Source: Limnanthes douglasii subsp. nivea (Eukaryota; Streptophyta; Magnoliopsida; Brassicales; Limnanthaceae). Taken from it: a DNA stretch of 64,000 bases. A program made the position numbers and the translations under genes. This document shows, one piece after another, positions 11,481-21,899 of the stretch; position 1 is the first letter of the stretch, and every line of letters begins with the position of its first letter. Location of the stretch: NCBI GenBank assembly GCA_036936605.1, contig JAUPFV010000005.1:54890742-54954741 (forward strand), written 5' to 3'. The notes under the pieces are model-generated. The model was not told where the DNA came from and made no database searches. It saw only the letters and a list, made by a program, of their open reading frames with translations.

Positions 11481-12264
11481 CCTTCAAGAAACAAATTTAA
11501 TTATAATTGGTGGTTAGAATTGAACATCTCTCATCCACTCCCTCAAAATATATGGATTGGCTTCGGTTAGGAAGAGAGTTATTGGTAAAAAACTAACCAC
11601 GGTGAGAGAACTCATTATTATTCTAAGTGCAATGACTTAGGCCATCAAATTAAATATTGTAAAAAAATTCTAGTAAACAAAAATAGAACAATTGAAAACA
11701 ACTTTGAACCAAAAATAGAAAATAAAACTTTAAATCCATCTAAAAATGGATACATAAACAAAACAAAATCCATAATCGATTAGAATAACATTACAGAAGA
11801 AATGTTTTCTCATAATGAAAGAAAATCTCTCACAAATGATGAAACAAAAATGGAATGGTTAACAAAGATAACTCTGTTCTTCATCAAAGTAATATAAATT
11901 CAAACATAATTACTGCTAAAACTCTAAATAAAAAACCTGCAAACACTTCAATTATAGTCTAAGAAACTCAAAATGAGGAAATAATTGAAGTCATCAATAC
12001 ATTAGAAGTTGGCAATATGTTCAGTTCATTAACTGATTATGAAAAACTTGACTCTAGTTCTGAATATCAAATTCCAGTTAAAATTGAACCCTTAAAGGCT
12101 CCCCTCAATCAAAAATAAAAAAGATAATACATCACTAAAAGAAAACATAAATAAAAGAACTAAAAAGTTTAAACAAATCACTACCAAAAGTTCTTGTAAC
12201 TCAAAGATGATCCAAACCCAAGGATCTTCAAGTCACTCAAACCCAAAATTTTAATGACTATAAA

Positions 12265-12990
12265 AATACTTAATTGGTATGTTAGGGGATACGTAATAAG
12301 AGAACAACTAGAAGAATAAGGGCGATTATCAAAACTGAAGGAATTGATTTCATTGCTCTCCAAGAGCCAATAGTCAGTTCTCACAAAATTGTTATCATCA
12401 TTAAAAATCTTAATATCCATTCAAGTTGTTTTAACAAAATTAATAAAATTTAGGTATTCTGGAAATATAGTTTCAAGATTACCACTCTTCTTGACTATGA
12501 CAAACTTTTGTATTTATCCATTAAAAGTCCTCAAATTAATAGAGATTTCATTGTCTCTATAATTTATACAAGGTGGACTAGAACTCAAAGGTATGATCTG
12601 TAGGACAAGCTAAAGGAAAATTCAATCACTAATCAATAATGGCTAGTGATTGGTGATTTCAACATAATTGCATCAGCTGGTGAACAATTGTCTTGTTTAT
12701 CTTTGTGTCAAAATAGTATAGATGATTCCAATGAAACCATCATGGAATGTCATTTAGAAAATGATGGATTCCATGGCTCTAAATTCACTTGGTCTAAAAC
12801 AGATTTTGGAAAATACTTGATAGGGATTTATTCAATGATTATTGGCGTGAGTTCTTTAACATCACTCTAGTGAATCATCTGTCCAGAACTGGCTCAGATC
12901 ATTCACCAGTGTATGCGACAATTAATAACAATTCTCACAAACCAATATCAAATTTTAAATTTCAAGACATGTGGATATTGAACAATGATT
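12265..12990 (+). pseudogene. LINE A endonuclease (AP-endonuclease type) remnant
   Basis: It begins LNWYVRG near 12270 and continues through IIKTEGIDFIALQEP (12325-12372), the conserved Gln-Glu-Pro of L1 endonucleases. An open stretch at 12646-12870 carries IGDFNIIASAGEQLS (the GDFN motif) and NDGFHGSKFTWSK. The catalytic His region appears near 12895-12910 as SDHSPVY. Then NFKFQDMWILNNDFF (about 12953-12995) begins the linker to reverse transcriptase. Several stops and a frameshift near 12830 disrupt it. Confidence 0.75.
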
Positions 12991-12999
12991 TCTTTAAAA

Positions 13000-13760
13000 T
13001 TATAGAAGATAACTGATCTAATAATATTCTTCAAACACCTTTACAAGTGTTCAGTTATATATTAAAAAGACTAAAACACAAATTCAAATAATAGAATTGA
13101 GAATCAATTGGCAACATCTTTGACAACCTAGCTATTGCTGAAGATGAGGTCAAATACTGTGAACCTTGTTTTAAAAACATTAAAAATATGGAAGATCAAA
13201 TCAAGCTTTCAAAAGCTAAAGCAAATCACCTCAACCTTTTGGCCACAGAAAGTTGCTACTTCTTGAGCCAAAAATAGTGCTAGGAATACAACATGTTTCC
13301 ACAACTATGTTAATAAAAATAGCCAAAAACAGAATCCATAGAATATGTAATAATGATTTTTGGATTGACAATCAATCCACTATTGGTAACCTTGTTATGG
13401 ATAATTTCAAAGTCATTTTAAACACAGTGCCAACTTTTAACTCTCTTGAAGAATTAAAAACCTTATTTTTAAATTAATTACAAATCAAGATAACCAATAT
13501 TTAACATCTTCTCCATCTAAAGATGAAATATTCAAAGCCATTTATTCATTAAACCCAAACAGTGTGGCACACATTGATGGGTTTAATATAAAATTCTACA
13601 CATCTTGCTGAAACATCATTAAAAATATCTCTTAGATGCAATTGTAGACTATTTTAATAGTAACAATGCTCCCATTGAAGTATATGCTACTGACGTTTGT
13701 TTAATTCCTAAAAAAACATCTCATAGAGTGAGGCATGGTGACCCTCTGCAAAAACTACGA
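13000..13760 (+). pseudogene. LINE A reverse transcriptase, core deleted
   Basis: The finger region survives: SPSKDEIFKAIYSLNPNSVA and DGFNIKFYTS at about 13510-13605, then CLIPKK near 13700. The next residues are RVRHGDPL (13729-13746), the counterpart of GVRQGDPL, which normally lies well over 100 residues further on. The palm motif DxxKAF between them is missing. No FADD/YADD box was found after it. A deletion has therefore removed much of the catalytic domain. Confidence 0.7.
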
Positions 13761-14851
13761 TGAAAAACCTCTGCACAAGAAAAACTTCTGCAAAAACTAT
13801 GATGAAATTGGTCTCATTTTCAAGGAAATCATTGTCTTCAAAACACTTATTCGTGTAACAATTGGTTTACTTTAGGAAATCATCAATCCATTTGGTCCAA
13901 GATGATGCATGCAACATATTTCATAAATAAGCATTCTTTACAAATAAACCTTAAGCCAAAAGACTGTAAAATTGGAAGCGTCTTATAAATATTAGAGAAT
14001 TAACATAAAACTTCAATTGCTGGCATATTGGTAGTTGTTCCATTGATTTATGGCTTGAGAGATAGTATAACAAACACCTTATCGTCAAGCTTAACTACTA
14101 TAAAATAGTCTATGATATTACAGTGATAAAATTAAATATTTTTGGAAGAATAACTCTTGGAATCTTGAAAAGCTCAAAGTAAATGTGGCGCCACTGAATA
14201 TTGAGAGACTACCAATTAAGATTCATGAAAACAAACCTAACTCAATTAAGTGTAATGCTTCTATTTCTGGTCATTTTAACTTTAAAGATACCTTAAAGAA
14301 AATTAGATTCAAAGATCCTGATTGAACTGTACATAATAAGATCTAGAACTCAATCACTCCAAAGAAGTGTTCATTCACTCTTTGGAGAATTTTTAAAGGT
14401 TTGAATTTTGTATACACTATTCTACATAAGAAAATTTTCAATTTAGCTTCAAGATGCCAATTTTGTAACCATTTAGAATCAATTGACCATCTTTATGTGG
14501 AATGTCAAACAACCTGAGAAGTATAGAAATATTGTACGTGGTTGTTTGACATTCTCATATCTAATCACATGTGTATTTCACACTTAGTTAGTTGTTGGCT
14601 CATTTCTACAAATAAACCAACTCATATCAGAACTATCGTACCATCTATAATATGAAGGTGCATTTGATCTGCCAAAAACAAATCTAATATAAAAAAACAT
14701 TAATAACTCCAAAATACATTAAGGATAAGATAATCAGTATGCTTTTTAAGTTAGATTCTGTTAATCCGCTTCCTATAAAATATTGGACTAATGATCTTAA
14801 AATTGTGAAACACATAAAATGCTTTTATAATTTATCAAACAACAAGCCCGG

Positions 14852-15139
14852 ATGGAAGTAAAATGGAATCCTCCTCTTAGTCATAGATTGAAACTTAGTG
14901 TTGATGACTCTTGCTCACATACTGGTGAGTCAAGTAATGGTGCTTTGATTAGGAATTCCAATGGTATTACGCTATATTCAGTTAGCAGGTTATATGAGAA
15001 ACTAAACCCAATTATTATTGAAACCACAGCCCTTCTAGATGGTCTCATTATATGCAAAGACCTTGGTTATACTCATGTAGATGTTGAAATTGATTCTAAA
15101 ATCTTATTTCATTCATTATCTAATGGAACAGCTTCCTAG
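14852..15139 (+). pseudogene. LINE A C-terminal RNase H domain
   Basis: A 95-codon open stretch carries the RNase H order LKLSVDDSCSHTGESSNGAL, ETTALLDGLIICKDLG and VDVEIDSKILFHSLS. The expected D-E-D catalytic residues are partly retained (VDDS, ETTALL, EIDSK). This domain is typical at the C-terminus of plant L1-type LINEs. It sits 150 bp upstream of the 3' hairpin. Confidence 0.7.
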
Positions 15140-15288
15140 TTTATAACCCCAACTATCTCATGTTGCAGGAAACTTTTAATCTCAACAATGACCTTAAAAT
15201 TGATCTACATTGAGCAAAACTTCACAACTAATTGGTTTGTGAAATGTTCTCTAAAATGTAAAAACAATTGCAATAACACCCTAGTTGA

Positions 15289-15310
15289 AGCCCCTAACCA
15301 ATTAGGGGCT
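15289..15310. other. Perfect 9-bp hairpin near the LINE A 3' end
   Basis: AGCCCCTAA at 15289-15297 is followed by a 4-nt loop and its exact complement TTAGGGGCT at 15302-15310, then a T-rich run. The position after the last ORF suggests a 3'-end RNA structure recognised by the LINE reverse transcriptase. That role is inference. Confidence 0.45.
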
Positions 15311-15335
15311 TTTCTTTTTCCAGAAAGTCTTACAT

Positions 15336-16776
15336 AAAATTTCTAATAGAGATAACCAAATATAATTTAATCTTATATCACTAACCCTTTGTTTGCATAA
15401 TTATATCATGACAAAACATTCTGTTTTGAATTGCAGATCTCAACATTAAAAAAAAAAATCACCATATAATAAAGCTGGTCTAAAAAAATAACATCAAATA
15501 TGGGTTAAAATTTCAAAAAAAAAAATCCCTAAAATATTTCCAACCATCAAATATCATGCAATTTATCTTAATTTCGACAATCGAATTTAATCTTTTCAAT
15601 GATCAATATATTGTCATTAATATTATTTTAACAATTATACGACATCTCCAATTTGTTGACGGAATCAATCGGATCCAATTTTATTGTACTTCAACACTCT
15701 TTGTTTTTTGGTTGAAAAACTTCAACAGTCTTTGGTCTTTCTATTAATAAAATATAAACATTAGTTTATTTAAACACATCTATTGAGAAAACATAAATTG
15801 ACAAACAGAAAAGAGCCTGCCAACTTGCAATTTTTTTTACTTAAAAGAGATTGTGAGTGACGACTTCTCAAGAACAATTACAATATTTTTAGTAATTTAT
15901 TTTCATGATCGTTCACCTTTGCGTCACCACTTTAGATTCTCCCTCTGTCAATTTGGCCAATGCTATCTAGACATGTGTCATTACTCATTGCTAAGCCACT
16001 TGTGTGGAGTCTTTTTGATTTGTTTCGGCAACTGAGTTCACTACCCGAGTTAGCGGAAAGAGAAAATCGTGACTTGTTCTTCTCTGGCAATAATAACAAA
16101 ATGGGCAATGTTAGTTGAATTTCTTTGTTCATAATTAGATTCCATTATAATTATAATGATATCTATTTTGGTTATATATATATAAATATTATTGATATAG
16201 ATTTATATTTATTAATTTTTTTTGATTTTATTTTTTTAAAATTTATCTATTTCAAAAAATTTAGATTTTTTTTTAAATTCAACTTTGTAATTACGTTAAG
16301 GGATGTTTTCTCTACGTATTTGAATAACTTGTTTCGATTTTTTTTTTTGTGATTTTAGAGTTTTAGTTTTGATTTAAAAATCGATTTTTCCGTGATGATT
16401 GTTGTTGTTTTGAACTGTCGTTATAGGTATATGTTTAGTTAGGTTGTTATCTACGTTTTGGTATGATAGTTGCTAAATTTTGGTGGAATTTGCAGGTTTT
16501 GAAATCCATGGGTATAGCTACTGGATCATGCACTTTCACGAATTTTGGATGACCAGAATTACCGATTGGCCCCTACTAGGTTCGCGAATCCAGAAATTCT
16601 GGGCAATCAGAATTCACAATTTGACACATTATTTTAGCTGAAACCGCGAACACTGTGTGTGTGATTTAGTCATTCCTTACCATTGTTTATGTCTTCCATG
16701 TAAATACATATTAGGGTTTTTGAAATTGTTTTCCATATGATTTGGTATATAATAATATGTTTTTCGTATTTTCAGC
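15336..16776. other. AT-rich stretch without a recognised gene
   Basis: Long T- and A-runs dominate. A C/G-richer patch at about 16500-16640 holds several GAATT(C/T) motifs (AATTCTGG, CAGAATT, GAATTC). Nothing supports a gene. This may be the 5' flank of the PMD pseudogene. Confidence 0.4.
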
Positions 16777-17028
16777 ATGCCTCGAGAGATCGTACTCATA
16801 CCGGATCAGACAACAATGTTACAGAATTCGATCATTGTGAAACTAGTTCATGGTCCGTTAGGGTTCGACGACACAACCTCCTTCATTTGCATGTACTTCT
16901 CCATAGACGTGAGTCTTCGGATCAGCTATTCCAGAGAGTCAATCCCAATGTGCTGAAGATGTAATCGGCAATAAACGACTACAAGCTGCACGAGGCTTAT
17001 ACCGTCTTCAAGAACGAGGTAACTTAAG
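16777..17028 (+). pseudogene. Short exon-like segment upstream of the PMD pseudogene, family not recognised
   Basis: ATG at 16777 follows a splice-acceptor-like TTTTCAGC. It opens MPREIVLIPDQTTMLQ and continues about 58 codons to a stop near 16952. A second frame reads VNPNVLK, a stop, then SAINDYKLHEAYTVFKNEV up to a GT donor-like GAGGTAAC at about 17021. The change of frame and the stop suggest decay. It may be the first exon of the PMD gene below or part of the neighbouring MULE. I do not recognise its family. Confidence 0.35.
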
Positions 17029-17088
17029 ATTGGTTTAACGTGTAGTAAATTATATCTTATCTAATTTTTAATTTACTTTAATATTGTG

Positions 17089-18556
17089 TATGCTCGTCCA
17101 TCTATGCGCTGCTACGTGATGTATGATACCCATCGCGTTGGGGATCTTACTGATTAGAATAGGGTCATACACGAGGTTATGGGGTCTTATTTTGCTTCCC
17201 TCATCGACTTCTTTACGCATTGGGCTACTAACATGCACCTCGTAGAGGTATTTCTCGAGAGGTGGCATATAGAGACCGACACCTTCCATTTCTCATTTGG
17301 TGAGATGACAGTGACCTTAGATGACGTCCACGCCATCACCGGTCTTCCGGTTATAGGTGAAGGTTTCACCCTACAGAGTTTTCATAGTTATAGTCAACGT
17401 AGTGCTTGGTATTCTAGTTTACTAGGTATATTTATCGATATTCTTACAGAGAAGTTTAGGAATAACAAGGCTGGAAGTGGTAGACATGTACGCCTACAGG
17501 TTTTGCGTAATGTATACATTGTTGCTCACTTGATAGATGATTCTATTTTGGATGATATGGTTCCAAAAGTGACGAGGGGTTATTTGCTCCACATGCTTGG
17601 TTGTTTAGTTCTGAAGAACAAGACGGGTATCGCTCGACTACTCACAGTTCGTTGAGCACTATAGGTCATCGGTTAGGTATAATTGGGGCCAACATGTATT
17701 GGCTTAGTTGTATTACCAATTTGGTCGATCATCTTTACATGCGACCTTGGGGTTTACTGGTTTCGTTGTTTTGTTGAAGACGTGGATTTATGACCACTTC
17801 TCCTTGTTTATGACTACGGTCAACAGTGGATATGCTATTTCTACGTCAACTGTGTGTAGATACATACCTACTTTTCGCTCAGATCCGGAGACTCGTATCA
17901 ATACCCGACATACTTTATCTTCATTAAAAAAGCATAATGTAAGTTTCAACGTTTACATTTTTCTTTGTTGATCAACATTTGTTCTATTATTACGTAATAT
18001 ACTATTTATATTATAGGTATGGTTCATGTCGTACGTGCATATACGCGACCATTTCTCTTTTTGTGATGTGGCTTGGATAGACCACATGCTCAAGGCATGA
18101 TACATAGTTGAGGCATATCATCCGTTATGCGTTGCTCGGTAGCTTGGGCATATTCAGGATATAACTCCTTTCAAGGTGACCTGTTTTGCCGCCAGGCAGA
18201 GGTATGCGTATTTAGGATAGACCTCATTCCGTTTTGCGTTACTCGACCGCATGGCAGTCGCACGTCGTTGATCCCAGTATTTTTGGTGATACTTGTACTA
18301 TAGAGCATCCTAGTATGACCTCTTTATATGTTTTATGAGTCCATGATCGCCTATGGTACATTTGGATCGATCCCTCGTGTGATTCATGTGATGCATATGT
18401 TTGGGAGAACCCAAGAGCAATGAGTTACCATGCTAGGTTATATGATTTGTCCGATCGTGTTATTGATGCACATTCGAGGCCGCACGCGATGAGTATAGAC
18501 AAGCTTCGTCAGTCATTGGAATTAATGTATAAAGATGATAATATAACTCACCGATA
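17089..18556 (+). pseudogene. Plant mobile domain (PMD, MAIN/MAIL-like) pseudogene
   Basis: The best part (17179-17655) reads HLVEVFLERWHIETDTFHFS, then FGEMTVTLDDVHAITGLPV. The ERW-x-ETxTFH and GE-T-TL-DV motifs are characteristic of plant mobile domain proteins. It continues KFRNNKAGSGRHVRLQVLR and HMLGCLVLKNKTG, then a frameshift near 17655. The next frame (17708-17971) carries YYQFGRSSLHATLGFTGFVV and LLKTWIYDHF. After an intron-like stretch (17941-18018) further pieces occur (HIRDHFSFCDVAWID near 18040). The start is unclear: upstream YARPSMRCYVMYDTHRVGDL is in frame but interrupted by a stop at 17155. PMD genes in plants occur both as cellular genes (MAIN/MAIL) and inside mobile elements. 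Its MULE neighbour suggests the latter. Confidence 0.75.
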
Positions 18557-19313
18557 GCTTAAATATTTAATTTGTTTTGTAGATATTAAGAAATTCGGGT
18601 TCCATAATTATTTATCAATTATATCATGATATAATCGACAATCATCGGACAAAAGGAATAGACATGGTGCAACTCGGCAAGATTTTTGTTATAATTTTCA
18701 ATCGTCGCCGAATAGGCAACCGATCCATAAAATTCGAGTACTTCATTGGTCATGTCTGCTTTAGGAAAATCTTTCTTATTGTATGAGCAAATGTTCCAAT
18801 TAATATGCCAGATGTATATCATATGAGTGACATCCAGAGAAATATCCTCGATAGCGTTCATTAAAGCCAACTTCCTATCAGTGGTGATAATATTAGGCAA
18901 TGCACACATGTTATTCTTCATCACGCTCCTTTGAACGCTCAATCCCCGCGTGTACTTATCTTACTTCTCGGAGCTCAAAACAACAAAAGCGATACAAAAG
19001 ATCTTCTTCGTTGAAGTTTGGCCAACTATTTCTAACAAATGTATCTTATACCTTGTAGTCTTATATGTGATATCCATTATAAGAACTAACTCAAGGAAAA
19101 GTGCGCAATACATTGATACCCGTAGGATACACAAAAAACAACTCGAAGATCTCGTCGTTGCTTCGTTAGTTTGCTCTCAAACAAAGTACTCGTGTTATTT
19201 TAACTTACCGAACAAGTATGGTATTTGGGTCTTGCCCGCTTTATCAACCAAATTGTGTTTTTGATGCATGTTGTAGATCATACGCATGCTAGATACATTT
19301 TTCGAGTCTCTAA

Positions 19314-19337
19314 GGCCATCTCTAATCGCAGGTCTCC
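19314..19337 (+). repeat. Left terminal inverted repeat of the Harbinger element
   Basis: GGCCATCTCTAA at 19314-19325 matches the complement of 25888-25899 exactly. After five differing bases GGTCTC (19331-19336) matches again. Confidence 0.9.
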
Positions 19338-19460
19338 CCGGAGACCTGGTCCAGCCCCAGAGACCTCTATTTATTTACAGATCTGCCACACAGCTTCTAA
19401 CCGTTGTTTTACTATTTCGGAGACTTTTAATATAATAAATTCAATTCAAATAATTCCACT

Positions 19461-19815
19461 ATCTTTTAACAATTCATCTCACTCTCTTTATTTCTCCCTC
19501 TATCTCACTCTCTCAATATTTACATTATCATCCTACATTTACTAATTCTATAATAAATAATTTAACATATATTGTTAATTAATAATTGATATTAATATCT
19601 AACAAGATTATTTATTTTAAATTTATGTTATAAATTTATGTGTTTAATTTTTATTTACAATAAAAAATATGTATCTTTTAACTATTCATTTGACTCTTTT
19701 TATTTATCATTCTATCTCACTCTCTCAATATTTACATTATCATCCTATATTTACTAATTCTATAATAAATAATTTAACCTATATTGTTAATTAAAAATTA
19801 ATATTAATATTTTTT
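19461..19815. repeat. Tandem duplication of about 140 bp, period 212 bp, in the Harbinger left arm
   Basis: ATCTTTTAAC at 19461 and at 19673 starts two similar blocks. Each runs through a CTATCTCACTCTCTCAATAT segment and ends in AATTTAAC(A/C)TATATTGTTAATTAA. The rest of the arm is AT-rich noncoding DNA. Confidence 0.7.
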
Positions 19816-20059
19816 TAATTCAATGATGTTAAACAAATGTCGTCTTATTCATAAATTCTAAAATTTTAACCCTTTGAAATTACTACAGGGTGACATTTCA
19901 CTGATGGCATTAACTATAATATACAATAATTATCTTGAAAAGACCGAGAATGTTAGATGTGAAAACCACGGGAAAGTCGTTACGTTTTTCGATTAACGTA
20001 GCGTCTAAGAAGATAGGGAGAAGAGGGAGAACACCGAGAATATATTATCGGGAGTCCTT

Positions 20060-20110
20060 TTAGGCGGGAGTTTATTTTGTTGGCGGGAGTAATTTTATCG
20101 GCGGGAATCT
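20060..20110 (+). promoter_or_regulatory. Cluster of E2F-type GGCGGG sites (left cluster)
   Basis: TTGGCGGG at 20080-20087 and GGCGGGAA at 20100-20107 both fit the plant E2F/DP consensus TTSSCGSS on one strand or the other. Near matches are present at 20063 and about 20176. The cluster lies 3' of the minus-strand ORF pair. Binding is inferred from sequence only. Confidence 0.45.
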
Positions 20111-20471
20111 TTTTAGGCTTTTGTCATTATCCTTACCTTCTATGGCATGTGTCTTATATTGGTTGGTATTTTTTTGCGGGAGTTGACTTATGTTTGTTTG
20201 ATATTTTTACTCGTTGTTTGGGTCGTTGTTTGGGTTGTTGTTTCAATTTATCCGCCTTTGCTTGATGACTAGACGATTGTAATGAATGTAAAATTTGGAT
20301 TTTTTTTGAATGTTTATCTTAAAAACAATAACACTTAGACTTCTTAATATGTCGATTGCTTTAAAACATTACACTTTAATAAAAAACATTGCATAATTAG
20401 AAATATATAAGAAAATAACTTAAAATAAATGATAGATAAGCTAACCTTGAGTTAGCATAGCACACTTAGTT

Positions 20472-20940
20472 TTATGGAGACGGATAGTTCCATCCATGCT
20501 CAAAGCGTTTCTCGAATGGATATTCCTCTTCCTCACTACTTCCTTCGGGAGTTAAGTTAGTATGAAAGACGCTGGCTATTGCGTCGACTATTTCTTGCTC
20601 CATTTGTTGCATCGCATGAGACACCATCTCCTCCGTAATTGTACTTTGGAATCCCATGTTGACTACATTTCGAACTTTGCTTCGGACATCGTAAGGAAGT
20701 GACTCAACCTGTATAGTCATTGTTTTTATGATAAGCTAACCTATCGACCACTTCTTCACGTCCGCGTGGTCGGGGCATTAAACATCCTGGACACGATGCG
20801 TCCCTACCGTGGTTGAAGAACATTCTGCACAAAACCTCATCGATGAAACCATGAATCTCCTCTTGCATCGTACCTCTGACGAAGTCAAATGCGCTTAGGA
20901 GGTTTGCATCTTCGTGCACGTTCCAGCGTGAATCACCCAT
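20472..20940 (-). CDS. Two overlapping ORFs of unknown family inside the Harbinger element
   Basis: Read right to left, 20940-20704 encodes 78 aa beginning MGDSRWNVHEDANLLSAFDF. It includes a Cys/Arg-rich CPGCLMPRPRGREEVVDRL segment. The next ORF, 20720-20472, encodes 82 aa with VESLPYDVRSKVRNVVNMGF, then a Gln/Glu-rich helix (VSHAMQQMEQEIVDAIASVF) and an acidic patch (SSEEEEYPFE). The two overlap by 17 bp in different frames, which suggests one original gene with a frameshift or a lost intron. The LP(Y/H)DVR segment is repeated in a different ORF on the opposite strand at 21312-21524. I do not recognise the family. The ORFs lie between two clusters of E2F-type sites. Confidence 0.4.
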
Positions 20941-21019
20941 TGTTATAACTTAATGTTTAGTATCATAGTCAGATTTTAGTATTTTTAGACTCAAAGTTGG
21001 TGGTTCAATTCTAAAATAA

Positions 21020-21100
21020 TTAGCGGGAAAGGGTATTTTTGTTCTCGCGTAAAACGTTTTGAGGCGGGAAACCTTCACTCCATTTGTGTCTTCCCGCCGG
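21020..21100 (-). promoter_or_regulatory. Cluster of E2F-type sites (right cluster), between divergent ORFs
   Basis: GGCGGGAA at 21063-21070 and TTCCCGCC at 21091-21098 match TTSSCGSS. A near match AGCGGGAAA lies at 21022-21030. The cluster sits 80-160 bp upstream of the minus-strand ORF pair (start 20940) and about 210 bp before the plus-strand ORF at 21312. It is placed like a shared promoter. Binding is inferred from sequence only. Confidence 0.45.
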
Positions 21101-21311
21101 GTGTTTCTTTTCTACCATTGACGAATGATATGACTTTAATTAAACTTTATGTTGTTTTATGTTCATGCTTAATGTTGTTTTATGTTCCTTTGATCATTTT
21201 ATGTTGTTGTATCTATTTTATGCTTCTCTTAGTGTTTTATGTTATTGTATTTGTTTTACATTCACGTTTAATATTGTTATATTTTTCTGGTGCTTTTTAG
21301 TTTGCGTTTAA

Positions 21312-21524
21312 ATGTTTACTTATGTATCTATCAGGTTACAATATCTTTTCTGGATTCTGAATATTGGGGTTTGTGACCTACCGCACGATGTGAGGCAAGG
21401 GGTGCATAATATTCTTGGTATGAGGATTAATGATTTAATTAAAGAACATATACTTCGCGATATTGAGTTGGACCTTCCTAGCAGTAAGGTGGAACATCCG
21501 CATTTCCTTGAAGTTGGTATGTAA
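21312..21524 (+). CDS. Exon-like ORF related to the minus-strand ORF at 20472-20720
   Basis: The ORF (70 aa) contains CDLPHDVRQGVHNILGMRIN, then LIKEHILRDIELDLPSSK. The segment LPHDVRQGVHNILGM aligns with LPYDVRSKVRNVVNM in the opposite-strand ORF, followed in both by a helix and an acidic tail. It is flanked by TATCAG|GTTAC (acceptor-like, about 21333) and GTTG|GTATGTAAG (donor-like, about 21513). T-rich, intron-like DNA with repeated TTTTATGTTCATGTTTAAT phrases lies on both sides. It may be an internal exon. Family not recognised. Confidence 0.35.
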   Translation: MFTYVSIRLQYLFWILNIGVCDLPHDVRQGVHNILGMRINDLIKEHILRDIELDLPSSKVEHPHFLEVGM

Positions 21525-21899
21525 GGAGTCTACTTTTATATGTGTTATCTGTTGTTTTATTGTATTTGTTTTATGTTCATGTTTAATTTTGAGCCCTCTA
21601 ATTTATTTTATTTGTTTTATGTTCATGTTTAATGCTGTATTATCAAGTTAATATTTATGTAGCTAAATTTTTAACACAATTAACAATTGTTAAAAAAAAC
21701 TGCAAAACGTGTAATAAAAAAACTAGAATCTGAATGAAAAAGGGTTACAAACTAAATTTAAGCAGCATTAAACTTACACATCATAGTACAATCTTAAATT
21801 AAAAACAATTCACTTAAACAACATTGGAAAAAGCTTAAATTAAAAACATTTCACCGAAACAACATTGGAAAAAACTTTAAAGACAAACAACATAGAATA

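Larger units (their letters stand above)
11490..15335 (+). mobile_element. Decayed L1-type LINE (LINE A), internal deletion in reverse transcriptase
   Basis: The elements of a plant L1-like LINE follow in order. The end of ORF1 has a PLPQNIWIGFG segment and a damaged zinc knuckle KCNDLGHQIKYC (about 11530-11670). An endonuclease remnant (about 12260-12990), a shortened reverse transcriptase (about 13480-13760) and a C-terminal RNase H (14852-15139) come next. The 3' end carries a perfect 9-bp hairpin. Stops are frequent. A related element (LINE B) lies at 41.0-45.3 kb. The 5' end and target duplication were not found. Confidence 0.8.
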
